Shown here: positions 1-5,012 of the stretch, piece by piece
Layout of the letters: each line of letters opens with the position of its first letter
How positions within the stretch are numbered: position 1 is the stretch's first letter
DNA from: an uncultured Sphingomonadaceae bacterium
Lineage (GTDB): Bacteria > Pseudomonadota > Alphaproteobacteria > Sphingomonadales > Sphingomonadaceae
NCBI GenBank assembly: GCA_938016505.1
Contig: CALLWN010000259.1
Coordinates: 1-5,012, forward strand
DNA length: 5,012 nt
Direction: 5' to 3'
Notes under the pieces: generated by a model
What the model was told of the DNA's origin: nothing
The model's database searches: none
The model's input: the letters and a program-made list of their open reading frames with translations, nothing else
Program-made: the position numbers and the translations under genes

Positions 1-105
1 TCTCGGCCGCGGATCGGCTGGCGGCAGCCGGGACATGCGTCGGAGCACGAGCCAGCCGAGTGCGAGCGCGGCCGCGAGCGCAAGCAGGACATCGGCGAGA
101 GTCAC
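1..105 (-). CDS. N-terminus of a membrane-anchored protein, truncated by window edge (possibly phospholipase D-like)
   Basis: This reading frame starts with GTG at 105-103 and stays open for 35 codons to the window edge. Its first base pairs overlap the stop codon of the upstream EEP gene as GTGA, a four-base overlap typical of translationally coupled genes. The visible residues are a short leader (MTLAD), a hydrophobic stretch at about residues 6-21 rich in Leu and Ala, then a basic RRMSR and a proline-rich RLPPADPRPR. This looks like a signal anchor or signal peptide with the bulk of the protein outside the cytoplasm. No catalytic domain is visible. EEP genes of this kind are known to sit beside phospholipase D/cardiolipin synthase-like genes (E. 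coli ybhP next to clsB), and an LPP-containing segment after an N-terminal anchor fits such proteins. That identity is inference only; any anchored protein would fit equally well. Confidence 0.65.
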   Translation of the reverse strand, partial: MTLADVLLALAAALALGWLVLRRMSRLPPADPRPR

Positions 106-821
106 GGCGCAAGGCCGAGGCGCACCCAGACGGGGAGATGATCGGAGGCGACCCGAGCGAGCGGGCTGGCGTGGACCCCGCAGTCGCGCACGTCGAGCCC
201 GGGGCTCACGAAGATCCGGTCGAGGCGGCCCAGCGGCAGGCGCGACGGGAAGCTCGGCGGCAGCGGAAGCGGGCGCAGGCCGGCGCCGAGGCGCGCGAGG
301 CAGCGATCGCCTTCGTTCCAGGCGTTGAGATCGCCCATGGCGAGGACCGGCGGATCGCCGGGTGCAGCCGCGAGGCGGCGCAGGACGGCATGGGCCTGCT
401 GGGCACGGCGAATACCGGAGAGATCGAGATGCATGCCGACGACGCGGAGCAGCTGGCCTGGCGGCCCGGGCGGGCCGATGTCGGCGAGCACGGCGCCCCG
501 CGGTTCGAGCGCCGGCAGGCGGATCCGCCGGTGGCGGAAGAGCTGCAGGGGTCCGCGGACGAGGACGGCATTGCCATGCCAGCCGAGGCTCTGACCCCTG
601 TGGTCGAACGGGACGTGGCGCCAGCCCCGCCCCGCCAGCGCGTCCGCCGGGAGCGTGGCGTGGCGCAGGCCGAAGCGGAGGTCGGCCTCCTGGAGGACGG
701 CGAGATCTGCGCCGATCTCGTCGAGGACGTCGAGGATCCGGTCTGGCCGGCGCAGGCCGTCGGTGCCGACCGCCTTGTGGATGTTGTAGCTGGCCGCCAC
801 CAGCTCCGACGGCAGGGACAT
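102..821 (-). CDS. Endonuclease/exonuclease/phosphatase (EEP) family protein
   Basis: This is a 239-residue protein of the EEP superfamily (DNase I-like fold), metal-dependent phosphodiesterases that include exonuclease III, DNase I and sphingomyelinases. The family motifs appear in order: ASYNIHK with metal-site Asn13, LQEAD with Glu45, a MHLDL strand at 130-134, GDLNAWN at 163-169 (Asp164, Asn166), LDRIFVS at 200-206, and ASDHLP at 225-230 with catalytic-type Asp227-His228. The set is complete, so the enzyme should be active. The substrate (DNA, phospholipid or other phosphodiester) cannot be read from the sequence. No signal peptide is evident, so it is probably cytoplasmic. The start at 821 places the first beta strand (ELVAASYN) at the N-terminus as is usual, but it has no good Shine-Dalgarno. 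An in-frame ATG at 860 would add 13 proline-rich residues. The gene follows atpF by 49 bases and overlaps the next gene, so it may be read from the atp transcript. It resembles E. coli YbhP in type and context. Confidence 0.88.
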   Translation of the reverse strand: MSLPSELVAASYNIHKAVGTDGLRRPDRILDVLDEIGADLAVLQEADLRFGLRHATLPADALAGRGWRHVPFDHRGQSLGWHGNAVLVRGPLQLFRHRRIRLPALEPRGAVLADIGPPGPPGQLLRVVGMHLDLSGIRRAQQAHAVLRRLAAAPGDPPVLAMGDLNAWNEGDRCLARLGAGLRPLPLPPSFPSRLPLGRLDRIFVSPGLDVRDCGVHASPLARVASDHLPVWVRLGLAP

Positions 822-868
822 GGCCGGGGGAGGGTGAAACGGGGACGGCGCGAGACCCATCCCCCGCC
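822..868 (-). repeat. Imperfect inverted repeat between atpF and the EEP gene
   Basis: In the minus-strand transcript, GGCGGGGG (868-861) can pair with CCCCCGGCC (830-822), giving eight G-C pairs with one bulged base and a 30-base loop. The repeat fills almost the whole gap between the atpF stop (871) and the EEP ATG at 821. The second arm abuts that ATG, and an alternative ATG (860-858) lies at the edge of the loop. There is no U-tract after it, so it is not a standard intrinsic terminator. It could mark the 3' end of the F0 message, protect it from decay, or dampen translation of the next gene. In DNA this GC-rich such pairings also arise by chance. Confidence 0.3.
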
Positions 869-870
869 AG

Positions 871-1419
871 TTAGGGGCGGCGGTCGAGCCCCGCAATTGC
901 CGAGTCGGTCAGGCTCTTCAGATCCTCGCGGCGCGCCTCGAGGAGGATCCTGGCGGCGCGAGTCGCAAGCTCGGTGGCGCGGGCGCGAAGCTCGGCTTCG
1001 GCCGTGCGCTGCGCAGCCGCGATCCGGTCTTCGGCCAGCCGCGTGGCCCGGGCAATCGCGGCTGCCGCCTCGTCATCAACGCCGGCGAGGATGCGGGCGG
1101 CATCGGCCTCGGCGCGGGCGCGCATGTCGGCAGCATCGCGGCGGGCCTGTTCAGCCTCGGCTGCCGCCTTGTCGAGGATCGCCTTGGCCTCGGCCTTGAG
1201 CGCTTCGGCCTCGGCGAGATCGGCCCTGACCTTTGCGGCCCGGCTGTCGAGCGCACCGATGATGGCCGAGAAGGCACCCAGCCGCCACAGCGCGACGACG
1301 AACAGCAGAAAGGCAAGGGCGACCCAGCCGTAGCTGTCGAGCCCGAGGAAGGCCTCGTGGGCGGCGGGGGACGCCTCGGCGCCGTGGGCTGCTTCGGTTG
1401 CGATGTCTTGCGCTGCCAT
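871..1419 (-). CDS. atpF: F0F1 ATP synthase subunit b (F0 peripheral stalk)
   Basis: Subunit b, 182 residues, forms the peripheral stalk with b'. This stalk holds the F1 catalytic head still against the rotating c ring. The sequence has an Ala/Glu/His-rich N-terminal leader of about 27 residues, one membrane span at about 29-48 (YGWVALAFLLFVVALWRLG), then a charged Ala/Glu/Arg-rich helix from about residue 56 to 175 of the length expected for the stalk. It lacks the MPQFDP start and LPR turn of b', and its position directly after b' matches the usual alphaproteobacterial order. The ATG lies one base after the atpF' stop (TGACATG). A GGAAGGTGG ribosome site lies inside the end of atpF' (1437-1429), so translation is probably coupled and close to 1:1 with b'. 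The extended N-terminus before the membrane span is common in alphaproteobacterial b subunits. The gene ends in TAA. Confidence 0.93.
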   Translation of the reverse strand: MAAQDIATEAAHGAEASPAAHEAFLGLDSYGWVALAFLLFVVALWRLGAFSAIIGALDSRAAKVRADLAEAEALKAEAKAILDKAAAEAEQARRDAADMRARAEADAARILAGVDDEAAAAIARATRLAEDRIAAAQRTAEAELRARATELATRAARILLEARREDLKSLTDSAIAGLDRRP

Positions 1420-1420
1420 G

Positions 1421-1900
1421 TCAGGCTGCCACCTTCCGGATCGCGTCGCGGGCCTCTTCGACGGCGACCTCGAGGCCCGCCACCTTGCCCACCATGTCGG
1501 TGGCGGCCTCGGCTGCCACTTCGTCGAGCGCGGCGATCGCCTCGATGCGCGCGGTGGCAAGGGCCGCCTCGGCGGCGCGCGCCTTCTCGGCAAGGGCCGC
1601 CTCGGCCTCGGCCAGCCGTTGGGCGATGCGGGCGTCTGCCTCGGCGCGGGCGGCGCCCGTCAGCTTCAGCGCGTCCGCCCGGGCCTCGCCAAGCTCGGCG
1701 GTGCGGCCGGTTGCGGCGGCATCGGCCTCGGACCTTGCCCGCTCGGCAGCAGCGAGATCGGCGGCGATCCGGGCGCGCCGGTCCTCGACCACCCGCTCGA
1801 CCCTGGGCAGGGCGCGCGACGCGACGAGGTAGAGCGCCGCGAACACGAGAACCAGCCAGATGATCTGGGGTGCGAAGACCGAGGGGTCGAACTGGGGCAT
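1421..1900 (-). CDS. atpF': F0F1 ATP synthase subunit b' (second stalk subunit)
   Basis: Subunit b' (AtpF', also called AtpX or AtpG), 159 residues, pairs with b as a heterodimeric peripheral stalk. This arrangement is found in alphaproteobacteria, cyanobacteria and chloroplasts, in place of the b2 homodimer of E. coli. Diagnostic features are the start MPQFDPSVFAPQIIW, a membrane span at about 8-28 ending in the ALPRVE turn, then EDRRARIAADL leading into a long Ala/Glu/Arg coiled-coil helix to about residue 150. The ATG at 1900 is chosen because it gives the family's conserved MPQ start. It is preceded by GGAG (1911-1908) at a seven-base spacing. It lies 25 bases after atpE, the largest gap within the F0 set, and one base before atpF. 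The helix is very alanine-rich, which reflects high GC as well as coiled-coil packing. Confidence 0.93.
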   Translation of the reverse strand: MPQFDPSVFAPQIIWLVLVFAALYLVASRALPRVERVVEDRRARIAADLAAAERARSEADAAATGRTAELGEARADALKLTGAARAEADARIAQRLAEAEAALAEKARAAEAALATARIEAIAALDEVAAEAATDMVGKVAGLEVAVEEARDAIRKVAA

Positions 1901-1925
1901 GGGGCTGCTCCGCCGCGGCCGCCGG

Positions 1926-2153
1926 TCAGACGACGAAGAGGAGGATGAGCGCGACGAGGAAGGAGAAGATGCCGAGCGCCTCGGTGACCGCGAAGCCGAA
2001 CAGCAGGTTCGGCCGCTGGGCATTGGCGGCGGCCGGGTTGCGGAGCGCGCCCGACAGGAACAGGCCGAAGATGATGCCGACGCCGAGGGCGGCAAGGCCC
2101 ATGCCGAAGGTTGCGATCCCGGCGCCGATGAGTTTCGCCGCAGCTGCGTCCAT
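1926..2153 (-). CDS. atpE: F0F1 ATP synthase subunit c (proton-carrying rotor ring)
   Basis: Subunit c, 75 residues, is the hairpin protein whose oligomeric ring turns as protons pass through F0. Helix 1 spans about residues 8-35 and carries the glycine-rich packing face (GMGLAALGVG, 17-26). The cytoplasmic loop holds the conserved Arg38-Asn39-Pro40, equivalent to the RQP loop of E. coli that contacts the rotor stalk. Helix 2 spans about 49-75. The essential proton-binding carboxylate is Glu58 in GFAVTEALG, the glutamate form used by mitochondria and most bacteria (E. coli has Asp61). The next residue is Ala rather than Ser or Thr, and the sodium-type ligand set is not apparent, so a proton enzyme is inferred. 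Length and motifs are complete. It has the strongest Shine-Dalgarno in the operon, which fits the need for many c copies per enzyme. Confidence 0.97.
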   Translation of the reverse strand: MDAAAAKLIGAGIATFGMGLAALGVGIIFGLFLSGALRNPAAANAQRPNLLFGFAVTEALGIFSFLVALILLFVV

Positions 2154-2159
2154 GATGTG

Positions 2160-2166
2160 TCCTTCT
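2160..2166 (-). promoter_or_regulatory. Strong ribosome binding site for atpE
   Basis: The minus strand reads AGAAGGA here, then six bases (CACATC) before the atpE ATG at 2153. Its first base is the last base of the atpB stop codon, so ribosomes finishing atpB sit beside a strong entry site for atpE. It is the best anti-Shine-Dalgarno match among the genes in this cluster. Preferential translation of subunit c is known from the E. coli atp operon; that the same holds here is inference. Confidence 0.7.
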
Positions 2167-2912
2167 CAGTGTTCGAGGTTGATGGAGTCGTTCAGATACA
2201 CGCAGGTGAGAAGCGCGAAGACATAGGCCTGCACCACGGCCACCAGCAGTTCGAGCGCAAACAGCGCCACGTTCATGGCGAGCGGCAGGATGCCGAGCGC
2301 GACCAGGCCGCCGCCGGCCAGCCCGAGCGAAATGACGAAGCCGGCGAAAACCTTGAGGAGGATGTGACCTGCCGTCATGTTGGCAAACAGACGAACGGCC
2401 AGCGTGACCGGCCGCGACAGAAAGGAGATCAGCTCGATCAGGATGATGAGCGGCAGCAGCACGACCGGCGTCTGGGGCGGGACGAACAGCGAGAAGAAGT
2501 GGAGCCCGTGGCGCCAGAAGCCGATGACGATCGTCATGATGAAGATGAAGCCGGCGAGCGCCGCCGTGACCGCGAGGTGGCTGGTGACGGTGTAGCTGAA
2601 CGGGAACAGGCCGATGATGTTGCAGGCCAGGATGAACATGAAGAGCGAGAAGATGAACGGCAGATAGGCCTTGCCCCTGGGCCCGATATTCTCGTCGATC
2701 ATGCCGGCGACGAACTCGTGGAGCGTGTCGAGCGCGGCCTGCCAGCGGTTGGGGACGAGGCCGGCGTTGCGGGTGCCAAGCCACATGAAGAGGGTGAGCG
2801 CAGCGAGAGCGACCAGCATGAACAGGGCGGCATTGGTGAAGCTCGCGTCAACCCCGCCGACGCTCAGGTCGGCGTAGCGCCTGATCGCGAACTGTTCGAG
2901 CGGGCTTGCCAT
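2166..2912 (-). CDS. atpB: F0F1 ATP synthase subunit a (proton channel stator)
   Basis: Subunit a, 248 residues, forms the two proton half-channels against the c ring in the cytoplasmic membrane. The N-terminus MASPLEQF is typical of the family. Hydrophobic helices lie at about 27-46, 84-105, 114-134, 149-166, 168-200 and 205-238. The essential rotor-facing arginine is Arg174 in LAVRLFANMTAGH, equivalent to E. coli Arg210, and Gln228 in VVQAYVF corresponds to E. coli Gln252. His183 and Glu221 take the positions of E. coli Glu219 and His245, the swapped arrangement found in mitochondrial ATP6, as expected in an alphaproteobacterium. The ATG at 2912 is 13 bases after the atpI stop, with a modest purine-rich GAGAAGCGAGAG ahead of it. 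The frame stays open upstream, but that extension overlaps atpI and is not conserved-looking. It ends in VYLNDSINLEH, a normal C-terminus. Confidence 0.97.
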   Translation of the reverse strand: MASPLEQFAIRRYADLSVGGVDASFTNAALFMLVALAALTLFMWLGTRNAGLVPNRWQAALDTLHEFVAGMIDENIGPRGKAYLPFIFSLFMFILACNIIGLFPFSYTVTSHLAVTAALAGFIFIMTIVIGFWRHGLHFFSLFVPPQTPVVLLPLIILIELISFLSRPVTLAVRLFANMTAGHILLKVFAGFVISLGLAGGGLVALGILPLAMNVALFALELLVAVVQAYVFALLTCVYLNDSINLEH

Positions 2913-2925
2913 TCTCTCGCTTCTC

Positions 2926-3306
2926 TCACTCCGCCCCGGGGGATCCTGCCGGACCGCCCTTCGCCTTCCGTTCCGGGCCGCTGGCGGCTGCCAGCTCCGC
3001 CCTGCCCTCGGCCTCGACTGCCCGCGTTTCCTGCTCGACCGCGCGCAGGAGATTGCGGAAGCCCGCCGCCACTCCCAGCATGAGGAAGAGGATGGCGAGC
3101 CAGGGACCGGTCCCGAGCTGGCGGTCGAGGAACCAGCCAAGCCCGAAGCCGACGACGGTCGCGACCGCGATTTCCGCCGCGTATCGCGTGCCGCGCGCCA
3201 GCGCGGATGCCGCGACCTGCCGGGCCTGCGGGGCATGCCGCGCCTTCGCCGCCGCGATGCGCGCGTCGAGATCCTCGCTCGCACGCCTTTCGGCCGGGTC
3301 GGTCAC
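2926..3306 (-). CDS. atpI: ATP synthase accessory protein AtpI (AtpI/AtpZ family)
   Basis: AtpI, 126 residues, is a small membrane protein encoded first in many atp operons. In other bacteria it has been linked to c-ring assembly and, together with AtpZ, proposed to transport magnesium; it is usually not essential. The sequence has a charged N-terminal helix (residues 1-30, ending AAAKARHAP), a first membrane span at about 43-60 containing GFGLGWFLD, the short GTGPW link (65-69), and a second span at about 69-87 ending AAGFRNLLR. The LGWFLD, GT-PW and AG-xN-xxR signature is typical of the family. A hydrophilic tail (88-126) rich in Ala, Glu, Lys and Gly follows. I chose the GTG at 3306 because it gives the family-like start (M)TDPAERRASEDLDARI. 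The frame is open to an ATG at 3405, but those extra 33 residues are atypical and run across the likely promoter up to the smc stop. The GTG start and weak ribosome site suggest low translation compared with the structural subunits. Confidence 0.9.
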   Translation of the reverse strand: MTDPAERRASEDLDARIAAAKARHAPQARQVAASALARGTRYAAEIAVATVVGFGLGWFLDRQLGTGPWLAILFLMLGVAAGFRNLLRAVEQETRAVEAEGRAELAAASGPERKAKGGPAGSPGAE

Positions 3307-3376
3307 GGAAGGTGCCCCATGTCGCCAGACGGACCAGCATCCGGCAGTGCACGCGCTCCGCCGAAATGTCCCGGCG

Positions 3377-3405
3377 CGGTTAGGGGCAGTCGCTGCGAAG
3401 GTCAA
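3377..3405 (-). promoter_or_regulatory. Candidate promoter of the F0 atp operon
   Basis: The minus strand reads TTGACC (3405-3400), a five-of-six match to the -35 consensus TTGACA. A 17-base spacer and TAACCG (3382-3377) follow as a poor -10. Alphaproteobacterial promoters often have a recognisable TTGAC with a weak -10 in GC-rich DNA. The TGA inside the -35 is the smc stop codon (3404-3402). Transcription would begin near 3370, leaving a leader of about 60-65 bases before the atpI GTG. It is the best candidate I see in the only sizeable gap before the operon, but the match could be chance. Confidence 0.4.
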
Positions 3406-5012
3406 GCGGCGAGCAGGTCGGTGGCCTCGGCCAGTTGCACGCTCACGAGCTGGGAAACCCCCGGTTCGCCCATGGTGACGCCGTAGAGGCGGTGCATGGC
3501 AGCCATGCTGATCATGTTGTGCGTGACAATGAGGAAGCGGGTGGTGGTGGCCTCGGCCATGTGGGCGAGGAGGCGGCAGAAGCGCTCGACATTGGCGTCG
3601 TCGAGCGGGGCGTCCACCTCGTCGAGCACGCAGATGGGCGCAGGCCGGGTGCGAAACAGCGCGAAGATGAGGGCGATTGCGGTGAGCGCCTGCTCGCCGC
3701 CGGAGAGGAGGCCGAGCGACTGCAGCTTCTTGCCCGGGGGCTGGGCGCGGATCTCGAGACCGGCCTCGAGCGGATCGTCGCTGTCGACGAGGCGGAGCTC
3801 GGCAGCGCCGCCCTCGAACAGGGTCTGGAACAGCTCGCGGAAGGCGCGGTCGACGGCGGTGAAGGCCTCGGTCAGGCGGGCGCGGGCCTCGCGGTTGAGG
3901 ACGCCGATCGAGCCCCTGAGCCGCGCGACCGCGGTTTCGAGCTCGGCCCTCTCGGCCTTCTGGCGGGCGAGGCTGTCTTCGAGCGCCGCCAGTTCCTCGG
4001 CAGCGACGAGGTTGACCGGCCCCATCCGCTCGCGTTCGGCGACCAGGGCCTCGAGTGCGCCGGCGCGCGCAGCGAGCGCAGCTTCATCGGAGCAGTCGGC
4101 GGGGGCTTCCGGCTCGCCGCCGGCCTCGGCGAGGATCCGGTCGAGGGCAGCGCGGGCAGCGGCATGGGCGGCGGTTGCCCCACCCCGGGCCTCGCGCAGG
4201 TCGGCGACGCGGGCTGCTGCGGCGCGTGCCGCGCGGTCGAGGTCGGCGAGTTCGAGGTCGGCGGCCATCACGGCCTCGCTGGCAGCGCCGCGCGCGGCCT
4301 CGGCCTCGGCGAGGTCAGCTTCGACCGCCTGGAGCCGGGCGGTCAGGGCAGCCGGAGCGCCGACGACCCCGGCATGTTCGGAGTCGAGCGCAGCGATGCG
4401 GGCTTCCAGCCGAACGAGCGCTTCGGTCGCCTCGGCGGCGCGGGCGTCCCACGCCTCGATCTCGCGCCCGAGGCTCGCGGCGCGGGCGCGGGCCTCGGCC
4501 TCGGTGCGGACGAGGGCCGCAAGCTCGGCGCGGGCCCTGGCAAGATCGGCCCGGGCGCGCTCGGCGGCGCGGCGGGCCTCGCCCACCGCCTCGGCTGCGG
4601 CGCTTGCATCGGGAAGCGTGTCGAGGCGGGCAGCTGCTGCCCCGGCTTCAGCGGCAGCGTCGGCGGCCTCCACGGTCAGCCGCTCGACCGAGGCCGCGAT
4701 CGCGCTGCGGCGGGCATGGCTCTCGGCCGCCGAGCTGCGGGCCCCCTGGAGACGCGCCTCGGCCTCGGCCTGGGCACGCTGCGCTGCCGCCTCGGCGCTG
4801 GCGGCGGCGCGCTCGGCAACGACCGCGGCAGCAACGAGTTCGCGCTGGCGGGCGAGTTCGGCTTCGGCGGCAGCGCGCCGGGCGCGCGGGCCTTCGAGGG
4901 CGGCCTCGAGTTCGGCGAGGCGGTTGGCCTGGCGGAGCAGCTCGGCAACCGCCGCGCTGCGCCCGCCGGGCGGGGCCTCGAACCCATCCCAGCGCCAGAG
5001 CCAGCCGTCGCG
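3402..5012 (-). CDS. smc: Chromosome partition protein SMC, C-terminal 536 residues (5' end outside window)
   Basis: SMC is the ATP-driven condensin subunit that, with ScpA and ScpB, loops and organises the chromosome. The frame is open from the window edge to TGA at 3402. Numbered from the first visible codon, it begins RDGWLWRWDGFEAPPG, a segment typical just after the SMC hinge. An Ala/Glu/Arg coiled-coil arm follows from about 25 to 375, then the C-terminal half of the ATPase head. The head has the ABC signature LLSGGEQAL (SGGEQ at 437-441), Walker B VLDEVDAP (Asp464, catalytic Glu465), the D-loop region PLDDANVERF, and the switch histidine in VTHN (His498). The end, YGVTMGEPGVSQLVSVQL, is diagnostic of SMC rather than RecN or SbcC. 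All visible catalytic residues are intact. The missing part is the N-terminal head with Walker A, the first arm and the hinge; SMC is usually about 1,150 residues. It ends 95 bases before atpI, on the same strand. Confidence 0.96.
   Translation of the reverse strand, partial: RDGWLWRWDGFEAPPGGRSAAVAELLRQANRLAELEAALEGPRARRAAAEAELARQRELVAAAVVAERAAASAEAAAQRAQAEAEARLQGARSSAAESHARRSAIAASVERLTVEAADAAAEAGAAAARLDTLPDASAAAEAVGEARRAAERARADLARARAELAALVRTEAEARARAASLGREIEAWDARAAEATEALVRLEARIAALDSEHAGVVGAPAALTARLQAVEADLAEAEAARGAASEAVMAADLELADLDRAARAAAARVADLREARGGATAAHAAARAALDRILAEAGGEPEAPADCSDEAALAARAGALEALVAERERMGPVNLVAAEELAALEDSLARQKAERAELETAVARLRGSIGVLNREARARLTEAFTAVDRAFRELFQTLFEGGAAELRLVDSDDPLEAGLEIRAQPPGKKLQSLGLLSGGEQALTAIALIFALFRTRPAPICVLDEVDAPLDDANVERFCRLLAHMAEATTTRFLIVTHNMISMAAMHRLYGVTMGEPGVSQLVSVQLAEATDLLAA

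Noticed and set aside
60..1199. A 379-codon open frame on the plus strand
   Set aside because: It lies antisense to the EEP gene and atpF, both of which carry clear family motifs. Its Arg/Ala/Gly-rich translation shows no domain, and long antisense frames are expected in DNA this GC-rich.
1666..2784. A 372-codon minus-strand frame running through atpB, atpE and atpF'
   Set aside because: It is out of frame with the recognisable proteins through atpB and atpE, and its His/Arg/Pro-rich translation is a frame shadow.
1860..3083. A 407-codon open frame on the plus strand, rich in Asp, Glu and Arg
   Set aside because: It is the complement of atpE, atpB and part of atpI. The charged composition is what hydrophobic codons give when read on the other strand; no motif or start signal supports it.
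3359..3376. Small hairpin CGCCG/CGGCG after smc, considered as a terminator
   Set aside because: The stem is only five pairs with an eight-base loop and no U-tract. It lies downstream of the likely promoter, so it is not a convincing smc terminator.
870..3387. The nine-base word GTTAGGGGC at both 870-878 and 3379-3387, near the end of atpF and before atpI
   Set aside because: Flanks do not match beyond nine bases and one copy is inside coding sequence, so it is most likely chance and not an attachment-site or insertion repeat.
3931..4980. Many near-repeats of GCCTCGGC-like words in smc, also in atpF and atpF'
   Set aside because: On the coding strand these are GCCGAGGCC-type words encoding Ala-Glu-Ala in coiled coils with GC-biased codons. 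They are irregularly spaced and do not form a tandem array or CRISPR.
4676..4987. A 103-codon minus-strand frame, considered as a separate gene before the 423-codon smc segment
   Set aside because: The true smc frame is open across the same bases to the window edge and encodes the post-hinge WLWRWDGF segment, so there is no break or second gene.

Overview
The window is a high-GC, gene-dense stretch of what looks like an alphaproteobacterial chromosome, and every gene I can support lies on the minus strand. The main taxonomic clue is a stand-alone F0 ATP synthase cluster in the order atpI-atpB-atpE-atpF'-atpF, with separate b' and b subunits and no F1 genes following. Alphaproteobacteria usually carry the F0 and F1 genes at separate loci. 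The a and c subunits are also strongly mitochondria-like. The exact order is uncertain; a Sphingomonadales- or Rhodobacterales-like organism is possible, but I cannot decide this without a search.

Layout in transcription order, from right to left. From 5012 to 3402 is the C-terminal half of the chromosome condensation ATPase SMC, whose N-terminal head, first coiled-coil arm and hinge lie outside the window. A 95-base intergenic gap (3307-3401) follows and carries a plausible sigma-70-type promoter whose -35 overlaps the smc stop codon. Then come atpI (3306-2926, GTG start), atpB (2912-2166), atpE (2153-1926), atpF' (1900-1421) and atpF (1419-871), separated by only 13, 12, 25 and 1 bases. After a further 49-base gap there is an endonuclease/exonuclease/phosphatase (EEP) family protein (821-102). 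Its stop codon overlaps the GTG start of a last gene (105-1, truncated by the window edge), which begins with a hydrophobic N-terminal anchor.

How the genes work together. AtpB (a), AtpE (c ring), AtpF' and AtpF (b'b peripheral stalk) form the membrane proton turbine of ATP synthase, and AtpI is its accessory or assembly protein. The close spacing and stop-overlapping ribosome sites suggest one translationally tuned transcript. The two downstream genes look like a separate functional pair that may share this transcript. SMC upstream is functionally unrelated.

There is no RNA gene, mobile element, CRISPR array, or stretch over 300 bases without a gene. I find no undescribed system here. The points worth a second look are small: the smc/atp promoter overlap, the atpF-EEP junction, and the EEP plus membrane-protein pair attached to the F0 operon.
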